From positions 1 to 25,259 of the forward strand of contig JAGXHS010000145.1 of the NCBI GenBank assembly GCA_024636075.1: a DNA stretch of 25,259 bases, given 5' to 3'. Position numbers and translations under genes: made by a program. How positions within the stretch are numbered: position 1 is the stretch's first letter; every line of letters begins with the position of its first letter. The DNA comes from Propionibacteriaceae bacterium. Lineage in GTDB: Bacteria > Actinomycetota > Actinomycetes > Propionibacteriales > Propionibacteriaceae. Shown piece by piece: positions 8,124-15,462 of this stretch. Under the pieces are notes generated by a model. The model saw only the letters and a program-made list of their open reading frames with translations, did no database searches and had not been told where the DNA came from.

Positions 8124-9127
8124 TCCCGGTAGGGGTGGTGGCGGCCGTCGTGGCCGCCCTGTGCTACGGGGTGACGCCGGCATGCGCACGACGATCGATC
8201 CGGCTGTTGGGCTTCGCCCGGGCCAACGTGTGGCGCTTGGTGGTCGCCCTCGCGGTGATCGGAGTGCTTGCCTTCACCATCGGCCATGGGATCGGGGACG
8301 AGGCCGCCATGTTCGCGCTGGCGGGCGCGGTCGGCTTCGGGGTCGGGGGCTTCGCCATGTTCCGGGCGCTGCCACTGCTCGGGGCACCGCTGGCGTCGCT
8401 GGTCGTTGAGACCGCGGCGGCGGTTGCCGCCGGGGTGCTGGCGTGGGTGTGGTTCGCGGATGCCGTGTCGCCCCCGGAAGCGGGGTTCAGCCTGATCATG
8501 CTGGCTGGGGTGGTCATCGGTCTGCTCCCCTACGTGCGCGGCCGGAAGCGGCACCCGCGCCTTCGGCTCGGGTTGCTGTTCGCCCTCCTCGCCGCCTTGG
8601 CGCAGGCGTTCAGCGGGGTCCTCAGCCGCAAGGCACTGCTCGCCACCCAGCAGGCGGCGAATGCTCGGGGCGGTGGCGTCAAGGTGGGCAGAAGCTTCGA
8701 GTTCGTCTTCTCGGCGGCGTTCGACCGGTTGGTCGGCGGACTCGCCGTCGCCCTCGCGCTGCTGGCGCTTGCCATCCTTCTGGCCCGCCGGGCCGAGTGG
8801 GCGCGGGCGTCCCTCACCCCTGCCGCGCGCGGCGCCGAGCGCGGCGCCGTCTGGACCACCCCGGACGCCCGCCTGGGCCGCGGGCTCCCGGATCGGCCAT
8901 GGTTCTGGGTGGGCAGCAACGCGCTGTTCGGCCCCATCCTGGGCGTGACGTCGATGGTCTGGGCGCTGCAGTCCCTGCAGCCGGGGGTGGCCCAGGCGAT
9001 CGCGGCGATGGCCCCGCTGATCGCCATCCCGTCCGCCCGATGGATCGAGGGATACCGACCGCCAGCCAGGTACGCCATCGGCGTCCTGATCGCCGTGCTG
9101 GGGTTGGCCGGGTTGGCGCTGTCCTGA
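8120..9127 (+). CDS. EamA/DMT-family transporter coupled to the hydrogenase operon
   Basis: An integral membrane protein of 335 residues with about ten hydrophobic helices arranged as two EamA-like halves, for example VGVVAAVVAALCYGVTPACA at the start and YAIGVLIAVLGLAGLAL at the end. The GTG start overlaps the hydC stop (GTGA), giving strict translational coupling. A longer frame open from 7991 runs over hydC and is not used. Two polar insertions interrupt the second half (about residues 180-195 and 230-270), making it longer than the usual 280-300 residues. The substrate is unknown; DMT members export metabolites or amino acids. Its link to hydrogen metabolism is inferred only from the operon. 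Confidence 0.8.
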   Translation: MIPVGVVAAVVAALCYGVTPACARRSIRLLGFARANVWRLVVALAVIGVLAFTIGHGIGDEAAMFALAGAVGFGVGGFAMFRALPLLGAPLASLVVETAAAVAAGVLAWVWFADAVSPPEAGFSLIMLAGVVIGLLPYVRGRKRHPRLRLGLLFALLAALAQAFSGVLSRKALLATQQAANARGGGVKVGRSFEFVFSAAFDRLVGGLAVALALLALAILLARRAEWARASLTPAARGAERGAVWTTPDARLGRGLPDRPWFWVGSNALFGPILGVTSMVWALQSLQPGVAQAIAAMAPLIAIPSARWIEGYRPPARYAIGVLIAVLGLAGLALS

Positions 9128-9219
9128 GGGCGTGTCAGGGGACGCGCGTCACGCGAAACCAGGGCGTGGTCCGGGACCAGCCGCGGCGTCCGGATCCTGT
9201 GCTGGACCTGGCCGAAACA

Positions 9220-9669
9220 CTAGAGCGATGGTGCGTCGATGATGAGTGCATAGCTTCCCAATGCACGGATGGTGTCGCCCGGCCAATGAGTGTCGTCGCC
9301 GACGGCGGCCAGGACCGTGCCATCGGAGGGATCGAACTCGATGTCGGTGACCGTTCCGTGTTCGAAGCCTTCAGTGTCGAGGACCCGAACCCCGATCGCC
9401 ACGACGTGGCCGCGCACCATGTCGTCGGCTCGTTCCTCGACCGAGTCGGTGACGGCACGCTGTGACGCCACGATCACCGCATCGGCGCCGAACGCGGTCA
9501 GGTCCGAGAAGTTGACGAGCTTGGGGGAGCGTTTCCTGCCGGCAACGTGGAGTTGCGTGATTCTCCGGCCGGAGCGGTCGAGCACGAAGGCCTTGACCTC
9601 ACCGATGTCTTCAGCGGTGTCGGCAGCTACCACCCGGCGTCCCAACGCTGCGCTCATGGTCTCACTCAT
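9220..9669 (-). CDS. PRC-barrel domain protein (second of two)
   Basis: A small soluble protein of 149 residues. The PRC-barrel is recognisable from the succession GRRVVAADTAEDIGEVKAFV, GRRITQLHVAG, LVNFSDLTAFGADAVIVAS, and a second half beginning MVRGHVVAIGVRVLDTEGFEHGTVTDIEFD. The ATG at 9669 is chosen because AGGAGG lies 9 bases upstream and because the gene then overlaps the preceding one by 8 bases (ATGAGTGA). PRC-barrel proteins bind proteins or RNA in varied settings (photosynthetic reaction centre, ribosome maturation) and actinobacterial stress operons; no specific role can be assigned here. It is a paralogue of the adjacent PRC protein. Confidence 0.8.
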   Translation of the reverse strand: MSETMSAALGRRVVAADTAEDIGEVKAFVLDRSGRRITQLHVAGRKRSPKLVNFSDLTAFGADAVIVASQRAVTDSVEERADDMVRGHVVAIGVRVLDTEGFEHGTVTDIEFDPSDGTVLAAVGDDTHWPGDTIRALGSYALIIDAPSL

Positions 9670-10297
9670 CTGCCGCTTCCTCCTGGGTCGCTTGGCTCGG
9701 TTCTTCGTCTTGGGTCGCTCGGCTTGATTCTTCGTCGAGGTTGGCGCGAGATTCACTCACGAAGGCACCAAACTCGGCCAGGTGATCACGATCAAACGAC
9801 GTCAGCTCTGTCGGGACCACAAGGTTGTCGCCGGACAATGCCAGCTGCGCCGAGATCGGGATCACCACCGCCGCGCCATCATGGTCGGTCACTTCGTAGC
9901 CGACTGCGGCGGGTCGCTGCCCCGCACTCACAAGGACCCCCGACACTGTGCCCAGGACCGTGCCATCGGTCGTGATCACGCTATTGCCGAGCACGGCATC
10001 GCCTCCGCCTCCCAGCGCCGCCGAGTCAGCAGCTGCGACCGGTGCCGAAACGTCGGTGTCAGAGGCGACCATGACCGCGTCATCGCCGATGGCCGCGATT
10101 TGCGTTGCGTCCAGCACATCGCTCAGCGTCCCCCGAAACCAGCCCCTTTTGTTCAGCGTGAAGCCGACGAGTTGGTGGTTGGCGCCGTCATAGACGACGT
10201 CCTTGACCTCGGCGACATCTTCACCGCCATCGATCGTCACAACCGGCATCCCGATGATCTCACCAGCCCGCAGCAGCCGCATCGACGAAGTCGTCAT
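9662..10297 (-). CDS. PRC-barrel domain protein (first of two) with acidic, repetitive tail
   Basis: A protein of 211 residues with two PRC-barrel-like halves: RAGEIIGMPVVTIDGGEDVA to AAIGDDAVMVAS in the first half, and VLGNSVITTDGTVLGTVSGV to VVIPISAQLALSGDNLVVP in the second. The C-terminal 25 residues form a low-complexity acidic tail in which a SRATQDEE/SQATQEEA unit repeats. The ATG at 10297 follows GGAAGGGAG and overlaps the stop of the small membrane protein gene (ATGA). Upstream in-frame codons in a longer frame are out of register with that small gene. Function is unknown beyond the domain; the operon with a short membrane peptide suggests an envelope-associated role (inference). Confidence 0.8.
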   Translation of the reverse strand: MTTSSMRLLRAGEIIGMPVVTIDGGEDVAEVKDVVYDGANHQLVGFTLNKRGWFRGTLSDVLDATQIAAIGDDAVMVASDTDVSAPVAAADSAALGGGGDAVLGNSVITTDGTVLGTVSGVLVSAGQRPAAVGYEVTDHDGAAVVIPISAQLALSGDNLVVPTELTSFDRDHLAEFGAFVSESRANLDEESSRATQDEEPSQATQEEAADE

Positions 10298-10425
10298 GTC
10301 CTGTCTCCCTTCCTGTCGACAACTCGGACCGAACCCGACCGTTGCCGCATTCGGAACCAAGCAAACAATGCAGCCGCCAGGATCACAATCACTGCGATCA
10401 CGACTATCCATACCCAAGCGTCCAT
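10294..10425 (-). CDS. 43-residue single-pass membrane protein at the head of the PRC-barrel operon
   Basis: The 132-base frame from the ATG at 10425 encodes one strong transmembrane helix (WVWIVVIAVIVILAAALFAW) immediately followed by an Arg-rich cytosolic segment (FRMRQRSGSVRVVDRKGDRT). GGAG lies 6 bases before the ATG, and the stop overlaps the start of the PRC-barrel gene as ATGA, so the reading frame is well supported despite its size. Similar helix-plus-basic-tail peptides sit before PRC-barrel genes in other actinobacteria, as far as I recall. I infer a membrane anchor or partner for the PRC proteins. Confidence 0.75.
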   Translation of the reverse strand: MDAWVWIVVIAVIVILAAALFAWFRMRQRSGSVRVVDRKGDRT

Positions 10426-10548
10426 CGCCCACTCCGTTGCAACTGACCTCCGACTGGTCAATTCGAGGCTACGCGTACTGGCGGGCGATTAGGACCACTC
10501 GGCTGGATCTCGACTCTGGTTGACGTTCCTGATGGTGGGTACGATTCC

Positions 10549-11376
10549 GTGGTGTCCACAGAGAGGTCCCGGGATCTCGAACTTCGCGAATGGCCGGTCG
10601 GTCTGCCGACGGTGGTATCCGTCGCGCCGCTCACCGGTGGGTGGATTGGCAGGACCTGGCGAGCGACCCTCACCGACGGCAGGCAGGTCGTCGTGAAGCA
10701 GTGCCCGTACCCGGCCGAGGTGGAGGCCGACGGGTTCGCCGCCCTTGCCGCCGCAGGAGTCCCCGTCCCCGACGTCCTCGGCGCTGAGGGCGGGACGCTG
10801 GTGATGCAGTTCGTCCGGGGCGATCCGGACTGGTCAGCGCTGGGAACGGCGATCGCCGGCCTGCATCGCCACACCGACCACCGGTTCGGCTGGCATCGGG
10901 ACAACCGTTCCGGTCGGTTCGTCCAGCACAACTCGTGGGCCGAGGACTGGCCCACCTTCTTCGTGGAGAACCGGGTCCGCCCCCACCTGACCGATCCCAC
11001 CGTGCCGGAGTCCTTGCGGGTGCGGATCGAACGGGCCTGCGAGGGCCCGATCCAGGCGATGCTTCCCGAACACCCGCTCGCGTCTCTGACCCATGGGGAC
11101 CTGTGGTGGGGCAACATCGTGAACGGCCGATGGGTGATCGACCCGGAGGTGAGCTTCGCGGACCGTGAGCTCGACCTGGCCCACATGCTGATGTCGACCG
11201 ACCACCCGCTGCCCGTCGAATTCTGGGACGCCTACCAGAGTGAGTGGCCGATCCCTTCGGATTTCGAGCCGCGGCGCCGCGTCCTGGGCCTGCACCACCG
11301 GTTGCTCCAAGTGCGCCACTTCGGCGCATCCCAGTTGGTGACCCTCGATGGTGATCTCACCGCCCTGGGATGGTGA
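10549..11376 (+). CDS. Fructosamine kinase / aminoglycoside phosphotransferase family protein
   Basis: A protein-kinase-fold small-molecule kinase of 275 residues. K50 in RQVVVKQ fits the ATP-binding lysine, THGDLWWGNI (181-190) holds the catalytic Asp184 and Asn189, and D198 in WVIDPEVSFADRELDLA is the metal ligand. The HGDLWxGN form with PEVSFADRELDLA is that of the fructosamine/ketosamine-3-kinase branch, which repairs glycated amines. The start is GTG at 10549 or the next codon GTG at 10552. The Shine-Dalgarno match is poor, and a TTGACG (10520) plus TACGAT (10540) pair lies so close that a near-leaderless message is possible, although the 14-base spacing is short. It stands alone between divergent and convergent neighbours. 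Confidence 0.85.
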   Translation: MVSTERSRDLELREWPVGLPTVVSVAPLTGGWIGRTWRATLTDGRQVVVKQCPYPAEVEADGFAALAAAGVPVPDVLGAEGGTLVMQFVRGDPDWSALGTAIAGLHRHTDHRFGWHRDNRSGRFVQHNSWAEDWPTFFVENRVRPHLTDPTVPESLRVRIERACEGPIQAMLPEHPLASLTHGDLWWGNIVNGRWVIDPEVSFADRELDLAHMLMSTDHPLPVEFWDAYQSEWPIPSDFEPRRRVLGLHHRLLQVRHFGASQLVTLDGDLTALGW

Positions 11377-11500
11377 GGACACCCACCATGCACCTCACCA
11401 GCGCCAGACTTCCACAAGGTCGAACACGTCAACGGTGAACTGTGCCGCGTCACAGCTGGGGAGCGCGTCAGCGACGGTTGGGTTCAACAGGTCAACGGGC

Positions 11501-13000
11501 TCAGCGATTGCCGCTCGGCGCCGTGGGAGCCGGGAATGACAAGGCCGCGTCGTCATTGATCGGGTCAGGCTGGCCAGGCAATCGCAGGGTGAACTTGGCT
11601 CCGCCGCCCGGAGCGCCACCTGCCTCCACCCACCCACCGTGTGCCTGAACCGTATGGGCGACGATGGACAGTCCGAGCCCGGTGCCGGGCGTGTTGCGCG
11701 CGCGGTCGGAACGGTAGAAGCGGTCGAAGACCTTCCCCAGGTCTTCCTTCGCGATCCCCGGACCTTCGTCCTCCACGGTGAGCAGGTCACCCTCCAACTT
11801 CACCGTCACTGTCCCGTCCGGGGGAGAGAACTTCACCGCGTTGTCGAGCAGGTTCGTGACGGCCCGCTCCAGGGTGTCCGGTTCACCGATCACGAACAGC
11901 GGCTCCAGCTGCACGTTGAAGTTGATGGTCGGTCCCCGCCGCTTGGCCCGCACCACCGCACTCTGGACGACGTCGCGGAAGTCGATCGCTTCGGGGCTCG
12001 CTGTCACCTTGTCCTCGCGCGACAACTGCACCAGGTCCCCGACGAGCGAGCTGAACTCGCCCAGCTGTGCTGCCACGTCACGCAGGATCTCAGCCCGGGC
12101 ACCGTCGGGCAGCATGTCGGAATTCTCGTCCGCGATCAGCAACTCGACGTTGGTCCTGGTCGAGGTGAGAGGCGTGCGCAGCTCGTGGCCGGCGTCAGCG
12201 ATCAGCCGCCGCTGCCGCTCCTGGGATGATCGCAGGCTGTTCATCATCGTGTTGAACGAGCGGGTCAACTCACCGAGCTCGTCGGTGGAGTGGAAGGCGA
12301 TCGGGGTGAGTTCCCCGGTGGCCGTGACGCGTTGCAGCGCGGTGGACAGTTCACGCAGTGGTTGCAGGCCGGAGCGTCCCACCAGCCAGCCGGAGATCAA
12401 TGACAACACCACACCCAGCAGGCCGACCACGACCAGCACGATCCACAGCGAAGCCAACACGGCGTCGGTCGGAGCCATCGACCGCGCCAGCACCAGGGCA
12501 TAGTTGTGCGGCACGGGGGTGGCGTTGCTGTCGGCTTGGCCGGAATCAATCACCAGCGGCACCGCGACGATGCGGTAGCGGGCACCATCGCTCGTCGTGT
12601 CGGTACGGGCAGAGGCACCGGACTGGGTTCGAGCCACCGCCAGCTCGTGGGCCCCGGGGGGCAGATCGACGTTGCTGCCTTCCACCCGCTGCGTGTCCCC
12701 GTCCGCGCGCAGCACGATCAAGACGACGTTGACGGCGCGCAGTGCACCCGAGTCCAAGCCCCCCATGTTCTCCAGATCGGCCGAGATCGGCCCGGACGTG
12801 AAAGCCGCCAGTTCGATCAGCTCGTTGTCCAGCTGCTCCAGCAGGCTCCAGCGGGTGATCCACCAGGCAGCGAGTCCGACCATGATCACCGACACCGCCA
12901 CCGTGATCGATGTCAGCAGCATGGTGCGCCTGCCGAGGCTGCGATCCGGGACGCTGGGACGCCCCTCGACGAGCCGATGCAGCCGCCTCAGGTTGATCAC
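11501..13000 (-). CDS. Sensor histidine kinase, MprB-like
   Basis: Membrane sensor kinase of 499 residues. A first transmembrane helix (about 27-48), an extracytoplasmic sensor region, a second helix (about 183-208), a HAMP domain, the dimerisation/phosphoacceptor helix with H272 in DAGHELRTPLTS, and a HATPase domain with NLLDNAVKFS, VEDEGPGI and GTGLGLSIV are all visible, so the kinase should be active. The GTG at 13000 overlaps the stop of the response regulator gene (GTGA); a longer open frame to 13141 lies inside that gene and is rejected. The last 25 residues are a polar tail without clear function. The signal is unknown; MprB relatives respond to envelope stress. Confidence 0.9.
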   Translation of the reverse strand: MINLRRLHRLVEGRPSVPDRSLGRRTMLLTSITVAVSVIMVGLAAWWITRWSLLEQLDNELIELAAFTSGPISADLENMGGLDSGALRAVNVVLIVLRADGDTQRVEGSNVDLPPGAHELAVARTQSGASARTDTTSDGARYRIVAVPLVIDSGQADSNATPVPHNYALVLARSMAPTDAVLASLWIVLVVVGLLGVVLSLISGWLVGRSGLQPLRELSTALQRVTATGELTPIAFHSTDELGELTRSFNTMMNSLRSSQERQRRLIADAGHELRTPLTSTRTNVELLIADENSDMLPDGARAEILRDVAAQLGEFSSLVGDLVQLSREDKVTASPEAIDFRDVVQSAVVRAKRRGPTINFNVQLEPLFVIGEPDTLERAVTNLLDNAVKFSPPDGTVTVKLEGDLLTVEDEGPGIAKEDLGKVFDRFYRSDRARNTPGTGLGLSIVAHTVQAHGGWVEAGGAPGGGAKFTLRLPGQPDPINDDAALSFPAPTAPSGNR

Positions 13001-13683
13001 GGGGGCGTTTCGCGCAACACATATCCGATGCCACGGACAGTGTGGATCATCCTCGACTCGCCATCCTGTTCGGTCTTGCGCCGAAGGTAGCCGATGTACA
13101 CCTCGAGGGAGTTGGCAGTGGTGGGGAAGTCGAATCCCCACACCTCGTTCAACAACCAGCTGCGCTCCAGTACACGACGCGGGTGCTCCATGAAGACCTG
13201 CAGCAGTGCGAACTCGGTGCGGGTCAGGCCGATCCGACGACCGGATCGGGTCACCTCCCGAGCGTGGGGATCAAGCATCATGTCGTCGAACACCAGGACT
13301 TCGTTCTCGTGTTCTCGTTCGGGTCGGGAGCGGCGGGTCAGTGCTCGCAGCCGGGCCAGCAGCTCATCGAGGGCGAATGGCTTGACCATGTAGTCGTCGG
13401 CGCCAGCGTCCAGCCCGTCCACCCGGTCACCCACTGCGTCCCGCGCGGTGAGGATCAGGATCGGAATGTCATTGCCTTGGGAGCGCAACATGCGGGTCGC
13501 CTCCAACCCGTCAAGCCTTGGCATCATGACATCCATCACGACGGCCTCGGGCCGGATCCCGGACATCTTGGCAAGGGCTTCAAGACCGTCAACGGCAGAA
13601 CTCACCTCGTAGCCGCTGTATTGCAGCGAGCGGCTCAGGGAGTCTCTGACGGCTTGGTCATCGTCAACGACGAGGATGTGCAT
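12997..13683 (-). CDS. OmpR/PhoB-family response regulator, MprA-like
   Basis: Transcription regulator of 228 residues. The receiver domain shows the acidic pair VVDDD (5-9), phosphoacceptor D51 in VVMDVMMP, and K-P in VKPFALDEL; the C-terminal winged helix (LTRTEFALLQVFMEHPRRVL, SLEVYIGYLRRK, IHTVRGIGYVL) is typical of the OmpR family. It is first in the operon and its stop overlaps the histidine kinase start. The ATG at 13683 has only a weak ribosome-binding site. A regulon cannot be deduced, but the neighbouring genes could include targets. Confidence 0.92.
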   Translation of the reverse strand: MHILVVDDDQAVRDSLSRSLQYSGYEVSSAVDGLEALAKMSGIRPEAVVMDVMMPRLDGLEATRMLRSQGNDIPILILTARDAVGDRVDGLDAGADDYMVKPFALDELLARLRALTRRSRPEREHENEVLVFDDMMLDPHAREVTRSGRRIGLTRTEFALLQVFMEHPRRVLERSWLLNEVWGFDFPTTANSLEVYIGYLRRKTEQDGESRMIHTVRGIGYVLRETPP

Positions 13684-13743
13684 GTCAACAGCTTGCCATT
13701 ACCGGTGATGGTTTGCGACAGCGACTCGGGTCAGGGCGCTGCC

Positions 13744-13760
13744 GGGCGTGTGTCACGCCC
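13744..13760 (-). terminator. Hairpin between the S51-like gene and the regulator gene
   Basis: GGGCGTG (13744-13750) pairs perfectly with CACGCCC (13754-13760) around a 3-base loop, 32 bases downstream of the stop of the minus-strand peptidase-like gene. There is no T-run. It may end that transcript or be a regulatory site for the response-regulator promoter. Confidence 0.35.
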
Positions 13761-13791
13761 CAAGCCTCACCGGCTCGGTGCCCGGTAATCG

Positions 13792-14499
13792 TCATCCTGC
13801 CGACTCGTGGCGCACCAGCACTTTTCGACCATCTTTGGTGAGCCATGTGACACGACCCCGGCCGATCGTCCGGGTCTGGCCAGACGTGGAGTCCACTGCC
13901 AAGCAGGTTCCCTCGTCGATGGCGGCGCAACCGGTCACTTTGCCGGTCTCAAGGACTGCCAGCGGCAGGCCCAGAACCGACCAGGTGTCAGCATGCACAG
14001 CGATGGTGCTGCCGATCAGGGCCAAGCCGTCACGGATCTCGAGTTCCTCGAGACCCTCGCCGGCGATTTCAGGGGCAATCACCCTGCCATTGTGTTTCCA
14101 GCCACCAGCAATCGCGTGCTTTGCTGCCAGCATGGCCCCCGCCGACAGTCCCAGATAGGGAGTGCCGCGTCGGACTGCCCGGGCGACCTCCGGGCGTCTG
14201 GGCACCAGGTAATCGAGATACCCGGGCGTCCAGCCGCCACCGACGATGAAGCCAGCAGCCTCATCCAACGACGCGGGCCATTCGGTCTCCTCGAACAGGA
14301 ACACCGGCTCGACGACCGCATCGGGCCAGCGCTGAATGATCGGTCCCGACACCTCAGCGAGCCATGGCGCTTCCTCGTCCGGTGCGCCGAGCAGGGCGAT
14401 GACTACTCGGTTTCCCCGTGGTTTCACCTCGGCAACGAACTCGTCCCACACCTGATCCGGCACATCTGTGGCGCCGCTGCCCACCAGGAAGATCGTCAT
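13792..14499 (-). CDS. Type 1 glutamine amidotransferase-like / peptidase S51 family protein
   Basis: A cytoplasmic alpha/beta protein of 235 residues of the PepE/cyanophycinase superfamily. The segment GFIVGGGWTPGYLDYL (83-98) and the nucleophile elbow GLSAGAML with S119 match peptidase S51, whose members cleave Asp-containing dipeptides or cyanophycin; related proteins are non-peptidase. The central HADTWSVLGLPL may hold the active-site histidine. The ATG at 14499 gives a natural N-terminus (MTIFLVGSGAT). It lies downstream of the phosphatase gene on the same strand with about 43 bases between. Substrate is unknown; no secretion signal is present. Confidence 0.75.
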   Translation of the reverse strand: MTIFLVGSGATDVPDQVWDEFVAEVKPRGNRVVIALLGAPDEEAPWLAEVSGPIIQRWPDAVVEPVFLFEETEWPASLDEAAGFIVGGGWTPGYLDYLVPRRPEVARAVRRGTPYLGLSAGAMLAAKHAIAGGWKHNGRVIAPEIAGEGLEELEIRDGLALIGSTIAVHADTWSVLGLPLAVLETGKVTGCAAIDEGTCLAVDSTSGQTRTIGRGRVTWLTKDGRKVLVRHESAG

Positions 14500-14542
14500 G
14501 GAACTCAGCCTATCGTCGCCTGATGATCGGTGATTTCGACGG

Positions 14543-15016
14543 TCAACGATTCAATGTCTTGACTTCGTCGAGGATGGCCGGCATGGCTCGCTCGATTGCC
14601 GACAGAGTGCTGTTGAACCCGCCAATCCCGCCGTACCACGGATCGGGGAGTGGCTGGCCCGGCCCGGACTGCGGATCGAAGTCCATGATCAGATAGAAAT
14701 TGTCAGCCTCGGGGGCCAGTCGTCGCATCCGATCGATGTGGCTCTGCTCAGCAGCGATCACCATGTCAGCGGCCAGCACCTCGTCGGCGTTGATGCGATG
14801 AGCCCGGTGATGGCCCACTTCGTAGCCTGCTGACTCCAGAGTGCTTCGGGCCCGACCATCGATCGAGTTGCCGGACTCCTCGGCGCTCACCCCGGCGCTG
14901 CTCAATTGCAGCTCCAGCCCCCGCTCGGCAGCTCGTCCTCGAGCGACAACCTCAGCCATCGGCGAGCGGCAGATGTTGCCCAGGCAGACGAAGACCACGG
15001 ACGGTGGGCTACTCAC
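14543..15016 (-). CDS. Low-molecular-weight protein-tyrosine-phosphatase-like protein
   Basis: A 157-residue phosphatase of the LMW-PTP fold that removes phosphate from tyrosine (or arsenate/other) substrates. The P-loop CLGNICRS (C11 to R17) is intact and the general acid lies in LPDPWYGG, so it should be active. The GTG at 15016 overlaps the stop of the upstream holin-family gene (GTGA), and GAAAGGATC lies just upstream; a much longer frame to 15403 simply overlaps that gene in another register. Actinobacterial members (PtpA type) act on host or cell-envelope phosphoproteins; the target here is unknown. LMW-PTPs are close to arsenate reductases, but the DPWYGG segment favours the phosphatase. 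Confidence 0.88.
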   Translation of the reverse strand: MSSPPSVVFVCLGNICRSPMAEVVARGRAAERGLELQLSSAGVSAEESGNSIDGRARSTLESAGYEVGHHRAHRINADEVLAADMVIAAEQSHIDRMRRLAPEADNFYLIMDFDPQSGPGQPLPDPWYGGIGGFNSTLSAIERAMPAILDEVKTLNR

Positions 15017-15387
15017 GCACGATCCTTTCGTTTGATGATTCCTCCCAGGACAACGCTGATCACGGAGATCAGCAAAGCACCGAGGAAGGCGCTCGACCAG
15101 TCCCCAACCACCCATAGGGCGTGCAGCTTGGTGGCTACCCAGCTGGTCAGCATCAACATGCAGGCGTTGATCACCCACAGGAACAACCCGAAGGTCAGCA
15201 AGATCGCCGGCACGGTGACCACCCTGACGATTGGGCGGACCATGGCATTGATGACACCAAATACTGCGGCCACGATCATCAACGACAGGATCTGCTGCTG
15301 TCGCGATCCTGCCTCTAGAGTGATGCCAGGGAGTATCCACGTCACCAGCGCCAAGGCGGCGGCATTGAGGAAGAAGTTTCTGATCAC
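15013..15387 (-). CDS. Phage holin family 4-like (DUF-type) small membrane protein
   Basis: A 124-residue protein with four hydrophobic helices and the pattern LILPGITL-like ILPGITLEA near residue 18, then FGVINAMVRPIVRVVTVPAILLTFGLFLWVINACML. This is the widespread bacterial family annotated as phage holin family protein, which is chromosomal and not evidence of a prophage. The start is a GTG at 15387 with no clear Shine-Dalgarno match. It is followed by the LMW phosphatase gene with a GTGA overlap. Its role in the membrane is unknown. Confidence 0.8.
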   Translation of the reverse strand: MIRNFFLNAAALALVTWILPGITLEAGSRQQQILSLMIVAAVFGVINAMVRPIVRVVTVPAILLTFGLFLWVINACMLMLTSWVATKLHALWVVGDWSSAFLGALLISVISVVLGGIIKRKDRA

Positions 15388-15462
15388 TCATCCAGAGTGC
15401 CATGAAGCGCTCCTGATAGCCCAGTCGGGCGCGAGCGGAATCGAGTTGGAGCGGAGAACCAC

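Noticed and set aside
9170..9185. Short palindrome TGGTCC-G-GGACCA between convergent genes
   Set aside because: The centre leaves no room for a hairpin loop and nothing else supports a function.
11377..11500. Possible gene between the kinase and the histidine kinase genes
   Set aside because: Short frames on both strands have no ribosome-binding site or recognisable sequence; I see nothing else in this gap.
15013..15387. Prophage marker (holin)
   Set aside because: This membrane family is widespread in chromosomes; no other phage gene is present.
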